Below are positions 30,299 through 37,852 of a stretch of DNA of 64,000 nucleotides, piece after piece (position 1 is the first letter of the stretch; each line of letters begins with the position of its first letter). A program made the position numbers and the translations under genes. The DNA is from Burkholderiales bacterium 70-64 (lineage in GTDB: Bacteria > Pseudomonadota > Gammaproteobacteria > Burkholderiales > Burkholderiaceae_E). The stretch lies in assembly GCA_001898645.1 (NCBI GenBank), contig MKUQ01000042.1, positions 31,587-95,586 on the forward strand, given 5' to 3'. A model generated the notes under the pieces. It was not told where the DNA came from. It did not search any database and worked only from the letters and a program-made list of their open reading frames with translations.

Positions 30299-30619
30299 AT
30301 GCCCAACGTCAAGGAACCTGCCACCGTCACGTCCAAGGGACAGCTCACCCTGCCCAAGGCAGTTCGCCAGGCGATGGGCGTGGAGGCCGGCGACAAGGTG
30401 GTGTTCGAGTTGCGCGAGGATGGCCAGGTCGTCGTCACCCGCTGGGAGGCCGAGCATGAAGACCCGGCGATCGGTGCCCTCCTGAGCCTCCTGGAGCAGG
30501 ACATTCGAGCGGGCCGCCGGCTGCATGAATTGCCTGATGATCTGGCGCGCGCGATGCTGGCCAACGTGAGCGGCGCGCCATGCAGCCATGAGCCGATCGA
30601 GGGCGAGGTGGCACTCTGA
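30299..30619 (+). CDS. prlF: PrlF-type AbrB-fold antitoxin
   Basis: 106-residue antitoxin with a SpoVT/AbrB swapped-hairpin domain at the N-terminus (ATVTSKGQLTLPKAVRQAMGVEAGDKV) and an acidic C-terminal tail that normally binds the toxin. It partners the YhaV-like protein encoded directly downstream; its stop and the toxin ATG share a base. The palindrome in its promoter suggests autorepression. Confidence 0.88.
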   Translation: MPNVKEPATVTSKGQLTLPKAVRQAMGVEAGDKVVFELREDGQVVVTRWEAEHEDPAIGALLSLLEQDIRAGRRLHELPDDLARAMLANVSGAPCSHEPIEGEVAL

Positions 30620-31110
30620 TGCAGCGACACGGCTGGTCCCTGCTGTTCCATGAGGGCGTCATCGAGCAGTTGCGCAAGGTACACGCGGCCGCAGTGCAGG
30701 TCAGCGAGAGCGAGCCGCAGCAGTTCGACGGCAATGCCAACGCCAAGCTGTTTCGGGCGTTGAGTCAGTGGGTAATGGACGCCGTGCCCGGCGATCCCTC
30801 GCGGGATGCGTTTCGTCACTGCAACATCGCGGAGCCGGCGCACTCCAACTGGCGGTGCGCGAAGATCGGCGGGCGGTTTCGCTTGTTCTTCCGCTACGAC
30901 GCGAAGGCGAAAGTCATCGTGTTCGCGGCCACTCAAGGATCGGTCCGCGGTGATGGCAGCGAGCCGCGGACGGTCGGATGCACTGAGCAGCCGGCTCGAA
31001 GCGGGCTACGCGAGCGTGCCGCCCATGAATGGTTTCGCCGAGACCGGCGCGACAGTGAGGAAGGTACGGAGGCAGCGAACGACAACGCCTCGCCAGGAAA
31101 GATGAAATGA
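30619..31110 (+). CDS. yhaV: YhaV-type RNase toxin with aberrant C-terminus
   Basis: The first 95-100 residues match YhaV toxins well: NGWSLLFHEGVIEQL-like start (here HGWSLLFHEG), NANAKLFRALSQWVMDAVPGDP, and AKIGGRFRLFFRYDAKAKVIVFA. In the family this is followed by a W-N-D-E/TLR and SDAY...GHPPDDW region. Here the frame instead gives ATQGSVRGDGSEPRTVG and ends in unrelated, charged sequence at 163 residues. The +1 frame contains a weak SDA...12 residues...PP match to the lost region. A frameshift that inactivates or alters the toxin is therefore likely. Confidence 0.75.
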   Translation: MQRHGWSLLFHEGVIEQLRKVHAAAVQVSESEPQQFDGNANAKLFRALSQWVMDAVPGDPSRDAFRHCNIAEPAHSNWRCAKIGGRFRLFFRYDAKAKVIVFAATQGSVRGDGSEPRTVGCTEQPARSGLRERAAHEWFRRDRRDSEEGTEAANDNASPGKMK

Positions 31111-31125
31111 ACATGAGGTAGCACC

Positions 31126-31494
31126 ATGAAGACCGCAGCACAGACCACATTTCCCGCGCGCGTAGGCCGAACCCTGGGCCGGCTGTGGCGTGCCTGCGTT
31201 CGGCTGGATCGGTGCGCGATGCAGGGGCTGGGGGCGAAGGGCTGCGCGCCTGGCATGGCAAAGGGTTTGGTGCGAATCGTCGAACTCGTTTTTCTCGTGG
31301 GCCTGCTCTATGCCACGTTCTGGTTCGCTGCAATCCTTGTGATCGCAGCTCTTGTGGCTTGGTGCTTCCGGCACGATGTGATCTGGGAAGAGGACGACTC
31401 AAACAAGCCCGAGTGGCGCGAGGGTCACGGGGGCTTCGGCCTGTACGACAAGAATGAGTGGCGTCACGATATGGGCGACCCCGACAAGTCATAG
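31126..31494 (+). CDS. Small ICE membrane protein (DUF3742)
   Basis: 122-residue protein: a basic N-terminal region (ARVGRTLGRLWRACVRLDRC), one long or two short hydrophobic segments at about residues 48-82, then an acidic, Trp-rich tail ending WREGHGGFGLYDKNEWRHD. This pattern (EWRDGHxGFGLY) is the hallmark of DUF3742 proteins found at the end of T4SS blocks in this ICE family. It is convergent with the TraG-N gene, 18 bases apart, and follows the toxin by 15 bases. Function unknown. Confidence 0.8.
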   Translation: MKTAAQTTFPARVGRTLGRLWRACVRLDRCAMQGLGAKGCAPGMAKGLVRIVELVFLVGLLYATFWFAAILVIAALVAWCFRHDVIWEEDDSNKPEWREGHGGFGLYDKNEWRHDMGDPDKS

Positions 31495-31512
31495 CAAGAG
31501 CTTCAACGGCCG

Positions 31513-33042
31513 CTACTTCGCCGATCCTTTCGCAGCGGAGATCGCTACGCGCGAGCCACTTCCACCCGCCGCTTTGGCATCGCCAGTTGCCACCGTGAGC
31601 GCGTTCATGATGTTGCCTGCGCGAACTCCGACCCATCCCAATGCGGCTACCCAGAACCCAGGCAGCACGATGAACATCGTTGCCATCACGAAGTTGAGCA
31701 GCATGTCACCGAAGGCATTGTTCAACCCGATCAGCGGATCGAAGTTGCTGTGCGGCCGATTCGCGCCGAACCCCCAGCCGTAGAGCGCATCCAGGATCGT
31801 GCTGTCCAGCCAGCGCGCGAGCTGGAACCAGAAGTCCACGAAGAACAGCGCGAACTCCACGCAGCTCACCGCGACCAGCGCCTTCAGCTCGTAGGTGCCG
31901 AACACCAGCACCAGCGGGATGCAGATGACCAGCGCCATTTTGAGCAGCGACAGCACCATCGGCAGGCCCTGGCGCACCACGTCCATCGCCGGGAAGAAGC
32001 CCAGCGAGCCCATGGTCATCCCCAGGTCGCCGGCGCCGCGTGTGACGATGTTGGGCAGCGTCTTCTCGATCTGCCCGCCGTAGTCCGTGTAGACCGAGCC
32101 CTGATTCATCTTCTGCTGCCGAGGCGAGACGACGGCGCGGATCACCGAATCGTTCACCTCGGCCTGCGACAGAAAGCCCGCCCAGCTCCCGATGCGCGTC
32201 AGCAGGTCCGGATCGACCTGTGCCAGCAGACGGGCACGTAGACCGCTGTTGCCATCGGACCACCACTGCCGGCAGGTCGGGTAGCCGCCACCGCTGTCCA
32301 CCTGGGCGAGCCCCGCGTCGCGGGTCGCATCATACGGCCAGGCCGTGCGCGGCGAGTTGGAGTGATAGGTGTCGTAGAAGCCCGGATTGGAAAGGAAGTA
32401 GCTCGAACCGATCCACGTCACGTCGTTCATCTGCTCGTCGAAAAGCGTCGGCCGGCTCATGAACAGCTTGGCGCGCGAAGGCCCATAGCAGTCGTGCACG
32501 AAGTCGCCGACTTCCTGGGCCAGGACCGGATCGTCGATGCGTGTGGCATCCACATCCATCCGCATCTGCCGCAGATCCGTGCCGCAGGGAATCGCGGCTA
32601 CTGCCGCGCCCGTGACCGCCTTCGAGATGGCATGCATGAAATACCACCAGACCGGCACCAAGGCGCTCTGGTTGTTTAGCGTGGTGTAGGCGTTGGACCA
32701 GCCGGTATCAGCCGGCTGTGGGACGCTGACCTGGCACTGCGCCGAGCGCGTGGTGTCGAAGCGGATCGTCGCGAGGTCTACGGGGATGAACGGGATGCCG
32801 GCGAACAGAATGACGACGATCGCCACCCACACCCGGTTCTCGATGCGCATTGAGGACAGCACCCCCTTGTTGCCCTCGTCGGCGCCCTCGGCGCGTGCCC
32901 GAAGCCACTCCTGGACCACGATCACGACGAACGGCAAAGCAAACACGCCGCTTGCGACGAGGATGTTCCAAATCCCGTTGTTGACGATCCACCCCACGAA
33001 CGTGAGGTAATACTCCAGGTAGTCGGTGGTGTAGAGGGTCAT
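31513..33042 (-). CDS. TraG N-terminal-domain conjugation protein
   Basis: 509-residue inner-membrane protein, last gene of the conjugation block. Hydrophobic helices near residues 15-45 and 70-90 and a large cluster at 360-480 flank a periplasmic region (about 95-350), the arrangement of TraG_N (mating-pair stabilisation/assembly). The C-terminus ends in Ala/Ser/Gly-rich sequence and lacks the long TraG entry-exclusion tail of F plasmids. It starts 15 bases after the short membrane protein gene on the same strand. Confidence 0.85.
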   Translation of the reverse strand: MTLYTTDYLEYYLTFVGWIVNNGIWNILVASGVFALPFVVIVVQEWLRARAEGADEGNKGVLSSMRIENRVWVAIVVILFAGIPFIPVDLATIRFDTTRSAQCQVSVPQPADTGWSNAYTTLNNQSALVPVWWYFMHAISKAVTGAAVAAIPCGTDLRQMRMDVDATRIDDPVLAQEVGDFVHDCYGPSRAKLFMSRPTLFDEQMNDVTWIGSSYFLSNPGFYDTYHSNSPRTAWPYDATRDAGLAQVDSGGGYPTCRQWWSDGNSGLRARLLAQVDPDLLTRIGSWAGFLSQAEVNDSVIRAVVSPRQQKMNQGSVYTDYGGQIEKTLPNIVTRGAGDLGMTMGSLGFFPAMDVVRQGLPMVLSLLKMALVICIPLVLVFGTYELKALVAVSCVEFALFFVDFWFQLARWLDSTILDALYGWGFGANRPHSNFDPLIGLNNAFGDMLLNFVMATMFIVLPGFWVAALGWVGVRAGNIMNALTVATGDAKAAGGSGSRVAISAAKGSAK

Positions 33043-33057
33043 GGCGTCCTCTCCGAT

Positions 33058-33417
33058 TCAGGCGTCGCGCAGCAATTGGCTGCCTTCGAGCAGCACCAGG
33101 GTGACGACAGCCGCGACCTCGACGCGCAGCAGCCGCTGCTGTGTTTCCGGTCCTGGCTCGCGCTGCCGCAGGCGCCTGCGCATCCACCACCAGCCGTAGG
33201 CCGTTGCGGCGTAGAGCAGCAGACGCCAAACGAGGAAGTGCGCCGAGTGCGCGCGCAGCCAGCGCTCCCAGCCGTCGATGCTGCCGACGACGTGGATGCC
33301 CGCTACGTTCACGGCGACGGCGATGCCGGCGATCGCCAGCGCCCACAGCAGCGCAATGCCGACGCGGCGGTTGAACAACCAGGCCGGCCGCAGCCAGTTC
33401 CGTGCAGTTGCGGCCAT
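33058..33417 (-). CDS. Small conjugation-region membrane protein
   Basis: 119 residues with hydrophobic segments at about 17-40, 56-75 and 95-112 separated by Arg-rich loops (RRRLRQREPGPETQQ). Its ATG shares the A of the upstream TGA, so it is translated as part of the operon. Genes of this size stand here in related ICEs, but I do not recognise a named family. Confidence 0.7.
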   Translation of the reverse strand: MAATARNWLRPAWLFNRRVGIALLWALAIAGIAVAVNVAGIHVVGSIDGWERWLRAHSAHFLVWRLLLYAATAYGWWWMRRRLRQREPGPETQQRLLRVEVAAVVTLVLLEGSQLLRDA

Positions 33418-34817
33418 CAGTTGTTCCTCGGCTTCTGCACTTCCTTGAGCCGGTCGCGCGTCGTGTCGCCCTCGAAGATGCCGCGCGATCCGCCAGCGCG
33501 CGTGCTGTGCCGCTGCACGATCGCCATCGCGGAGTTCCCCGCCAGCGTGCGCCGCAGCTCCAGCTCGGTCTTCAGGTTGTTGATCTCCTGCTCCAGGCTG
33601 CTGTTCTCCTGGTCGACCGCCTTCACGGCCAGATCGTTGGCCGCGACGTTCGGCTCCTTCTTGCCGGTCAGCAGCGTGCGCTGCAACAGCAGGGCCTTCT
33701 CCAGCACCGAGGACAGCGCCGCCTCGGAGGCCAGGCGCTTGCCGAGCAGGTCTTGGTCCGGCTCCTCGCGCAGCGCCTCGATGACGCCGCGGGTGATCGG
33801 CAGCGAGTTGCTTCCGGCCGCTTCGAGGTTCGCCACCGTCGTCGGCTTCGCCCCCGTCACGAGTTCCTGCAGGGCCAGCAGCTTGGTCTCGTACTCCTCC
33901 TGGATCACCGGCGTGAGGCCCACGCCGGGCGTGGTCTGCGTTTTGGTGCAGGTCTCGCAGGTGCGCTGCTCGCGCTCGCCCAGCACGCGCGTGGCGAAGT
34001 CCGCGGCCTGCTGCGGCGAGGACCAGGTGAGGCAGGTCAGGCGGTTGCTGCAGGACGCGCGCGGGATCGAAGACGTGTCCGACACCGCGCGGCTGTTCAG
34101 CAGGTTGTAGCCGGCACGGGTCACGTCGCCGACCACCTTGATCGGACTCTGGCCCGAGCCGCCCGCGTTGCCGCCGCCGACCCACGGCACGCCGTTGTTG
34201 CCCTTGTTCGATTCGGCCTGCTCGACGGCCGACACCGCATCGGTGCTGCTGACCGCATCGCGCATGGCGAAGCCTTCGGCGAGCTGGTCCCATCCGGCCT
34301 GGCCGCCGGCCATGTCCGCCATGCGGTTGGCCATCGCGCGGCAAGTCAGCTTCGAGCGATCGAAGTCCAGCCGCGCCTGCAGCACACCGTTGGTCAGCAG
34401 GTTGTAGAGGCCCGGATCGGCGCGCTGGATGATCAGCGCCGGCAGCGAGGCCACCGCACTGGTGGCGCTCTGGATCACCGAGGACATGATCTGCTGGAAC
34501 CCGTTGGTGATGCCGTTCAACTGGTTCTGCAGGGTCGTCGTGATGCTCATGTCGCCGCAGATCAGGTTGCTGTTCCAGCCGACGCCGACGCCGATGCTCT
34601 GCATGTTGCCGGCGCCGCCCATCGACACGGCCCGTCCGCCGCCCACGCTGTAGAGAACGTCGTCGCCAATGACGCTGCCGCTGACGGAAACACCGTTGCG
34701 GTCGATGCGTGTCTGCGCCCACGCGACACCGGCTGCCGCCGTGATGGCGCAGGCCAGCGCAATGCTCAGCGTGTAGGGGTTGGCGCGCTGCGCGAAGCGG
34801 GAAATGGATGCTTTCAT
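33417..34817 (-). CDS. ICE conjugation protein, PFL_4711 family (TraH-like)
   Basis: 466-residue exported protein. The signal peptide (ISRFAQRANPYTLSIALACAITAAAGVAWAQ in outline, residues 5-35) is followed by a region of short Gly/Ser/Val repeats, Cys-rich motifs in the middle (CSNRLTCLTW, CETCTKTQT) and a C-terminal coiled coil around residues 400-440 (QENSSLEQEINNLKTELEL). The family is specific to integrating conjugative elements and probably serves pilus assembly in the periplasm. It begins ten bases after the next upstream gene. Confidence 0.85.
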   Translation of the reverse strand: MKASISRFAQRANPYTLSIALACAITAAAGVAWAQTRIDRNGVSVSGSVIGDDVLYSVGGGRAVSMGGAGNMQSIGVGVGWNSNLICGDMSITTTLQNQLNGITNGFQQIMSSVIQSATSAVASLPALIIQRADPGLYNLLTNGVLQARLDFDRSKLTCRAMANRMADMAGGQAGWDQLAEGFAMRDAVSSTDAVSAVEQAESNKGNNGVPWVGGGNAGGSGQSPIKVVGDVTRAGYNLLNSRAVSDTSSIPRASCSNRLTCLTWSSPQQAADFATRVLGEREQRTCETCTKTQTTPGVGLTPVIQEEYETKLLALQELVTGAKPTTVANLEAAGSNSLPITRGVIEALREEPDQDLLGKRLASEAALSSVLEKALLLQRTLLTGKKEPNVAANDLAVKAVDQENSSLEQEINNLKTELELRRTLAGNSAMAIVQRHSTRAGGSRGIFEGDTTRDRLKEVQKPRNN

Positions 34818-34827
34818 CGAAGATCCC

Positions 34828-35787
34828 TCACATGAAATCGACGCTGCCGAGGAAGACCTGGCCGCGGCGCTGGCAGCACGCATAGGGCCGCCACAGCGCC
34901 CAGGCATAGTCGCCCTGCTGCGCCTGCACGCGCGTGTTGCTGTGGGGAAAGACGGCGCAGGAGTTGGAGAGCGTGGGCGTCAGCTCCTGCCACTTGCCGG
35001 TGGAGGCATCGCTTTCCACCAAGGCGCCGGCCGGCCAGTAGCCATCGCTCGAATCGGCGAGCAGCGGCTGGTAGACGTGCGGCTGCGTGCGCCGCGTCAC
35101 CACGTCGCCCGCGCGCTGCGCGCCGACCGCGCCGCTCATGTAGTCGTCGGTCTGGTGGAGGAAGCCGCCGCGCGGGTAGACGTTGCCCCACAGGTTGAGC
35201 GTGGTACGGCCGCCGATCTCGCGCATGCCGGGGATCAGCGCCTCCGGGTACACCATCTCCGGCACGTTGTAGCGCCAGGCCAGCGTGTCGAGCGTGCTCA
35301 GCAGGTACGGCATGAACGCCGTGCCGGACCCCTGGCAGGTGTAGCCCGAGGCGCTGGCGAACTGGCTGAACACATAGCCGCCCGGATGACCGATGACGTC
35401 GGCGTTCTTGAACTTCGCCAGGTTGTTCTCGTTGTCGTGGTTGGTCGTGCCGTCGCCGCCGGCCTTCGCCGTGGGGTTGGGCGTGCTCATCGGCCGCACC
35501 TCGATCCAAGGGTTCTCGCCGGTGTTCGAGTAGCTCGATACCACCGCGTCAGGGATGTAGTGCCGCACCTTCACCGAGGTGCGCACCGTGCAGCCCGTCC
35601 ACGTGCAGAAGAGCCAGTAGCAGATGCCGACGACTCGGTATTCCAGGCAGTCGGGCGACAGGGCCGACGACACGATGGTGGTGGTGTTCAACGCGAATGA
35701 GGACGTGGCGCCGCACAGCAGCGCCGAGGCGATGGCCAGGCGGGCACGGCGCCCACGGGGCGACTGCGCCGACGGCAGGTAGTTCAT
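34828..35787 (-). CDS. ICE conjugation protein, PFL_4710 family (TraU-like)
   Basis: 319-residue exported protein with a signal peptide ending near SSFA-LN (about residue 33). Many Cys residues are paired (CLEYRVVGICYWLFCTW, YACCQRR), as expected for the TraU-like periplasmic pilus-assembly proteins that need disulphide formation; the DsbA-like protein of the same block may provide that. The ATG overlaps the stop of the PFL_4709 gene by four bases. Confidence 0.85.
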   Translation of the reverse strand: MNYLPSAQSPRGRRARLAIASALLCGATSSFALNTTTIVSSALSPDCLEYRVVGICYWLFCTWTGCTVRTSVKVRHYIPDAVVSSYSNTGENPWIEVRPMSTPNPTAKAGGDGTTNHDNENNLAKFKNADVIGHPGGYVFSQFASASGYTCQGSGTAFMPYLLSTLDTLAWRYNVPEMVYPEALIPGMREIGGRTTLNLWGNVYPRGGFLHQTDDYMSGAVGAQRAGDVVTRRTQPHVYQPLLADSSDGYWPAGALVESDASTGKWQELTPTLSNSCAVFPHSNTRVQAQQGDYAWALWRPYACCQRRGQVFLGSVDFM

Positions 35788-36227
35788 GGCTGTGTCCTCC
35801 GGTGGGCTTCGATGCGCGCCACGGCTCGGCCTACGTCCGCATCGCTGTAGACGACGTAGCGGCGATCGATGACCACAGCCGGCAACTTGGCGATTCCCAA
35901 GCCCCATGCCTCGGCCACGTCCTGGTAGGCGCGTCCGAGCCGGCGCTGCAGGCCCTCGCCGCCGTCGCGCAGGCGCTGCTGCACGATCGCGGTGGCTCGT
36001 GCGGGATCGGCCGGCAGGTTGGCCGCCAGCTCGGCCTCGATGCGGCTGGGCAGGTCCAGCTCGACCACGCGCGCGCCAGCCACCGACTGCACCGGGTGGC
36101 GGCTGTCCGTCACCACCAGCACGTCGGCCGCAGCCGCGGCCTGGCAGAGCAGGCTCAGCACCAGGGCGCCAAGGGCAAGGCCGCTGGCGAGCCGCCGTCG
36201 CGGGACAGTGAAAAAGGGAGCCTGCAT
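35784..36227 (-). CDS. ICE conjugation protein, PFL_4709 family (TrbC/TraW-like)
   Basis: 147 residues with a signal peptide (RRRLASGLALGALVLSLLCQAAAA) and a thioredoxin-like small domain: VLVVTDSRHPVQSVAGARVVELDLPSRIEAELAANLP and the cis-Pro-like AKLPAVVIDRRYVVYSD. The family is placed just before PFL_4710/4711 in all relatives I know. Its start follows radC by about 167 bases, with two hairpins between. Confidence 0.83.
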   Translation of the reverse strand: MQAPFFTVPRRRLASGLALGALVLSLLCQAAAAADVLVVTDSRHPVQSVAGARVVELDLPSRIEAELAANLPADPARATAIVQQRLRDGGEGLQRRLGRAYQDVAEAWGLGIAKLPAVVIDRRYVVYSDADVGRAVARIEAHRRTQP

Positions 36228-36296
36228 GTCGGGCGTCCTTGGAATTCGGGGCAAGGGCTCTAGTCGAACGCCAAGGGCGGGTGCCCGGCGAGAAAC

Positions 36297-36378
36297 AAAG
36301 CGCACCGCAGGTGATCCGCTTTGCAGATGCGGATCGCGGTGCACAAGGAAGGAGCGGGAGCCGGAAGCTCCCGCAGGG
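36297..36378 (-). terminator. Tandem hairpins behind radC
   Basis: On the minus strand the radC stop is followed by GCGGGAGC-TTCCG-GCTCCCGC and then TCCTTCCTTG (36352-36378), a Rho-independent terminator form. A second hairpin follows at 36297-36347, built from GTGCACCGCGATCCGC and GCGGATCACCTGCGGTGCGC, ending in TTTGTTTC. The pair would separate radC transcription from the PFL_4709-TraG genes downstream. Confidence 0.65.
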
Positions 36379-36393
36379 ATCACAAGCTCGCGG

Positions 36394-36888
36394 CTACAGC
36401 AGGCCCGCCTCGGCGAACGAGTACGGGTCGCCCTTGCCGACGACGAAGTGGTCCAGCACGCGCACATCGACCAAGGCCAGGGCGGCTTTGAGGGTCTGCG
36501 TCAACGCCTCGTCGGCGCGCGATGGATGAACATCGCCGCTGGGATGCTGGTGCGCCAGGATCAACGCCGAAGCATTGAGTTCGAGCGCCCGCTGGACCAC
36601 CACCCTCGGATAGACCGAGGTCTGGTTGACCGTGCCCTTGAACAGCGGGTCATAGGCGAGCACGCGATGCTGGCTATCGAGGAACACGGCAGCGAAGATT
36701 TCGTTCGGCTCGGCGACCAGCTTCAGGCGCAGGTAGTCCCGCACGGCGGCAGGACTGCTCAACGTCGGCCCGTCCTTGAAGATGCGATGCTCCAGCAAGG
36801 TAATGGCTTGCCGGATGATCCAGTCTTCGTGTTGGGCGGCGATCTGGGAGAGCGATTCGGGACGCGAATCGGCGATGACACAGGACAT
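36394..36888 (-). CDS. radC: RadC-like JAB-domain protein
   Basis: 164-residue protein made of the JAB/MPN metal-binding domain only. The motif [15 protein letters not shown] supplies His, His, Ser and Asp for metal binding, and [33 protein letters not shown] is the standard RadC core. Chromosomal RadC is about 220 residues with an N-terminal HhH region that is absent here; short forms are usual in mobile elements. The start at 36888 is preceded by GGAGG. It has the same hairpin leader type as the accessory genes at the far end of the element. Confidence 0.9.
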   Translation of the reverse strand: MSCVIADSRPESLSQIAAQHEDWIIRQAITLLEHRIFKDGPTLSSPAAVRDYLRLKLVAEPNEIFAAVFLDSQHRVLAYDPLFKGTVNQTSVYPRVVVQRALELNASALILAHQHPSGDVHPSRADEALTQTLKAALALVDVRVLDHFVVGKGDPYSFAEAGLL

Positions 36889-36919
36889 GGCGACCTCCAA
36901 TGGATGTAGTGATGTAGTC

Positions 36920-36952
36920 GGAGGGCGCCTGCCCAGGAGGGGCAAACCCTCC
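36920..36952 (-). promoter_or_regulatory. Two-tier hairpin leader of radC
   Basis: In the minus-strand RNA, outer stem GGAGGG/CCCTCC encloses TTTG and an inner stem GCCC-CTCCT-GGGC. It ends 31 bases before the radC ATG. Same architecture as the leaders at 56145, 56557, 58503, 59241, 60620 and 63593. Confidence 0.5.
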
Positions 36953-37049
36953 AGGGACGATGGGAAGAACACGACGGAAGAACGGCATCCACCACCGCGG
37001 GGTGCGGCGGCTGCTCGCGTCGAGGATGCGAAGCGAACGGGTCGGTCAA

Positions 37050-37097
37050 CGCGGCAATGCCGCGCCGTAGCCTTGAAGACCTGGCTACCTGGGCATG
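37050..37097 (-). repeat. Conserved two-hairpin element, copy 1
   Basis: Minus-strand RNA: CATGCCCAG, stem GTAGCC/GGCTAC around a loop containing GTCTTCAA, then a second hairpin CGCGGC-ATT-GCCGCG. It overlaps the last codons of the DsbA-like gene and lies 161 bases ahead of radC. Copies with changed but still pairing stems are at 58581, 60747 and 63673. Confidence 0.6.
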
Positions 37098-37843
37098 TCG
37101 CCGATGGATTCGGCAGGCATTTCCTTCGATGGCGGCTCGCCGGTTCCGCCCGCGGCCAGCAGGTCGATGGCGGACAGCAGTGCGTCGCCTTCCACGGGGC
37201 CGTGCAGCAGCAGCGTCTTGCCGGCTTCGCGGTCCTGCAGGCGTAGCGTGGGCGTGGCCTTGATGTTGGCCTGAGCAGCCGCCACCGACTGCGCGCGGAT
37301 CACGACGTCGGGCCGATCGCTGTCCAGGCACTGCTGCGCGGCTGGCGCGAGGTCGGGATAGCGCAGGCCCTCGGGCAGGCCCTGGCCGTCGCCGCGCGTA
37401 TGCGTGTAGACCCATTCCACCGCTTGCCAGAACGCGCGGTGGCCGCCGGCCTCGCCGACGCATTCCACCAGCCGCGCGTCCTTGGAAGCCGCCGGCTCGT
37501 GCATCGGCAGCGGCAGGTGGTGCCATTGCAGGCCCACCTCGGGATGCGTGTCGATCCAGCGTTTCAGCACCGCGAAGTACGCGCGGCAGTACGGGCATTC
37601 GAGGTCGGCATACTCGATCACCGTGTAGCGGGCATCGGTACGGCCGTAGCGCCACGGCGGGCCCGCGGGCGCGGCTGCCGTGGCCGGCGCGATCTCGGCG
37701 ACGGGGCGACCGGCGGGCGACGCAATCTCTTCAGGCGATGGATTCGGCCGCAGCCACGAGACAGCAGCCAGCAGAGCGATCAGCGCCACCACGGCGACGA
37801 CGATCATGGAGCGGGATGGCTTGAAGACGGGACGCTGCATCAT
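37085..37843 (-). CDS. DsbA/DsbG-like thiol:disulfide protein
   Basis: 252-residue membrane-anchored periplasmic thioredoxin-fold protein. An N-terminal anchor (residues 12-30) and Pro/Ala linker precede the active site CPYC (Cys83, Cys86) in [13 protein letters not shown], and the cis-proline loop is in IKATPTLRL. It probably forms or repairs disulphides in Cys-rich conjugation proteins such as the PFL_4710 and PFL_4711 homologues. It starts nine bases after the TraC-type ATPase gene. Confidence 0.87.
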   Translation of the reverse strand: MMQRPVFKPSRSMIVVAVVALIALLAAVSWLRPNPSPEEIASPAGRPVAEIAPATAAAPAGPPWRYGRTDARYTVIEYADLECPYCRAYFAVLKRWIDTHPEVGLQWHHLPLPMHEPAASKDARLVECVGEAGGHRAFWQAVEWVYTHTRGDGQGLPEGLRYPDLAPAAQQCLDSDRPDVVIRAQSVAAAQANIKATPTLRLQDREAGKTLLLHGPVEGDALLSAIDLLAAGGTGEPPSKEMPAESIGDMPR

Positions 37844-37852
37844 GGTCTCCCG

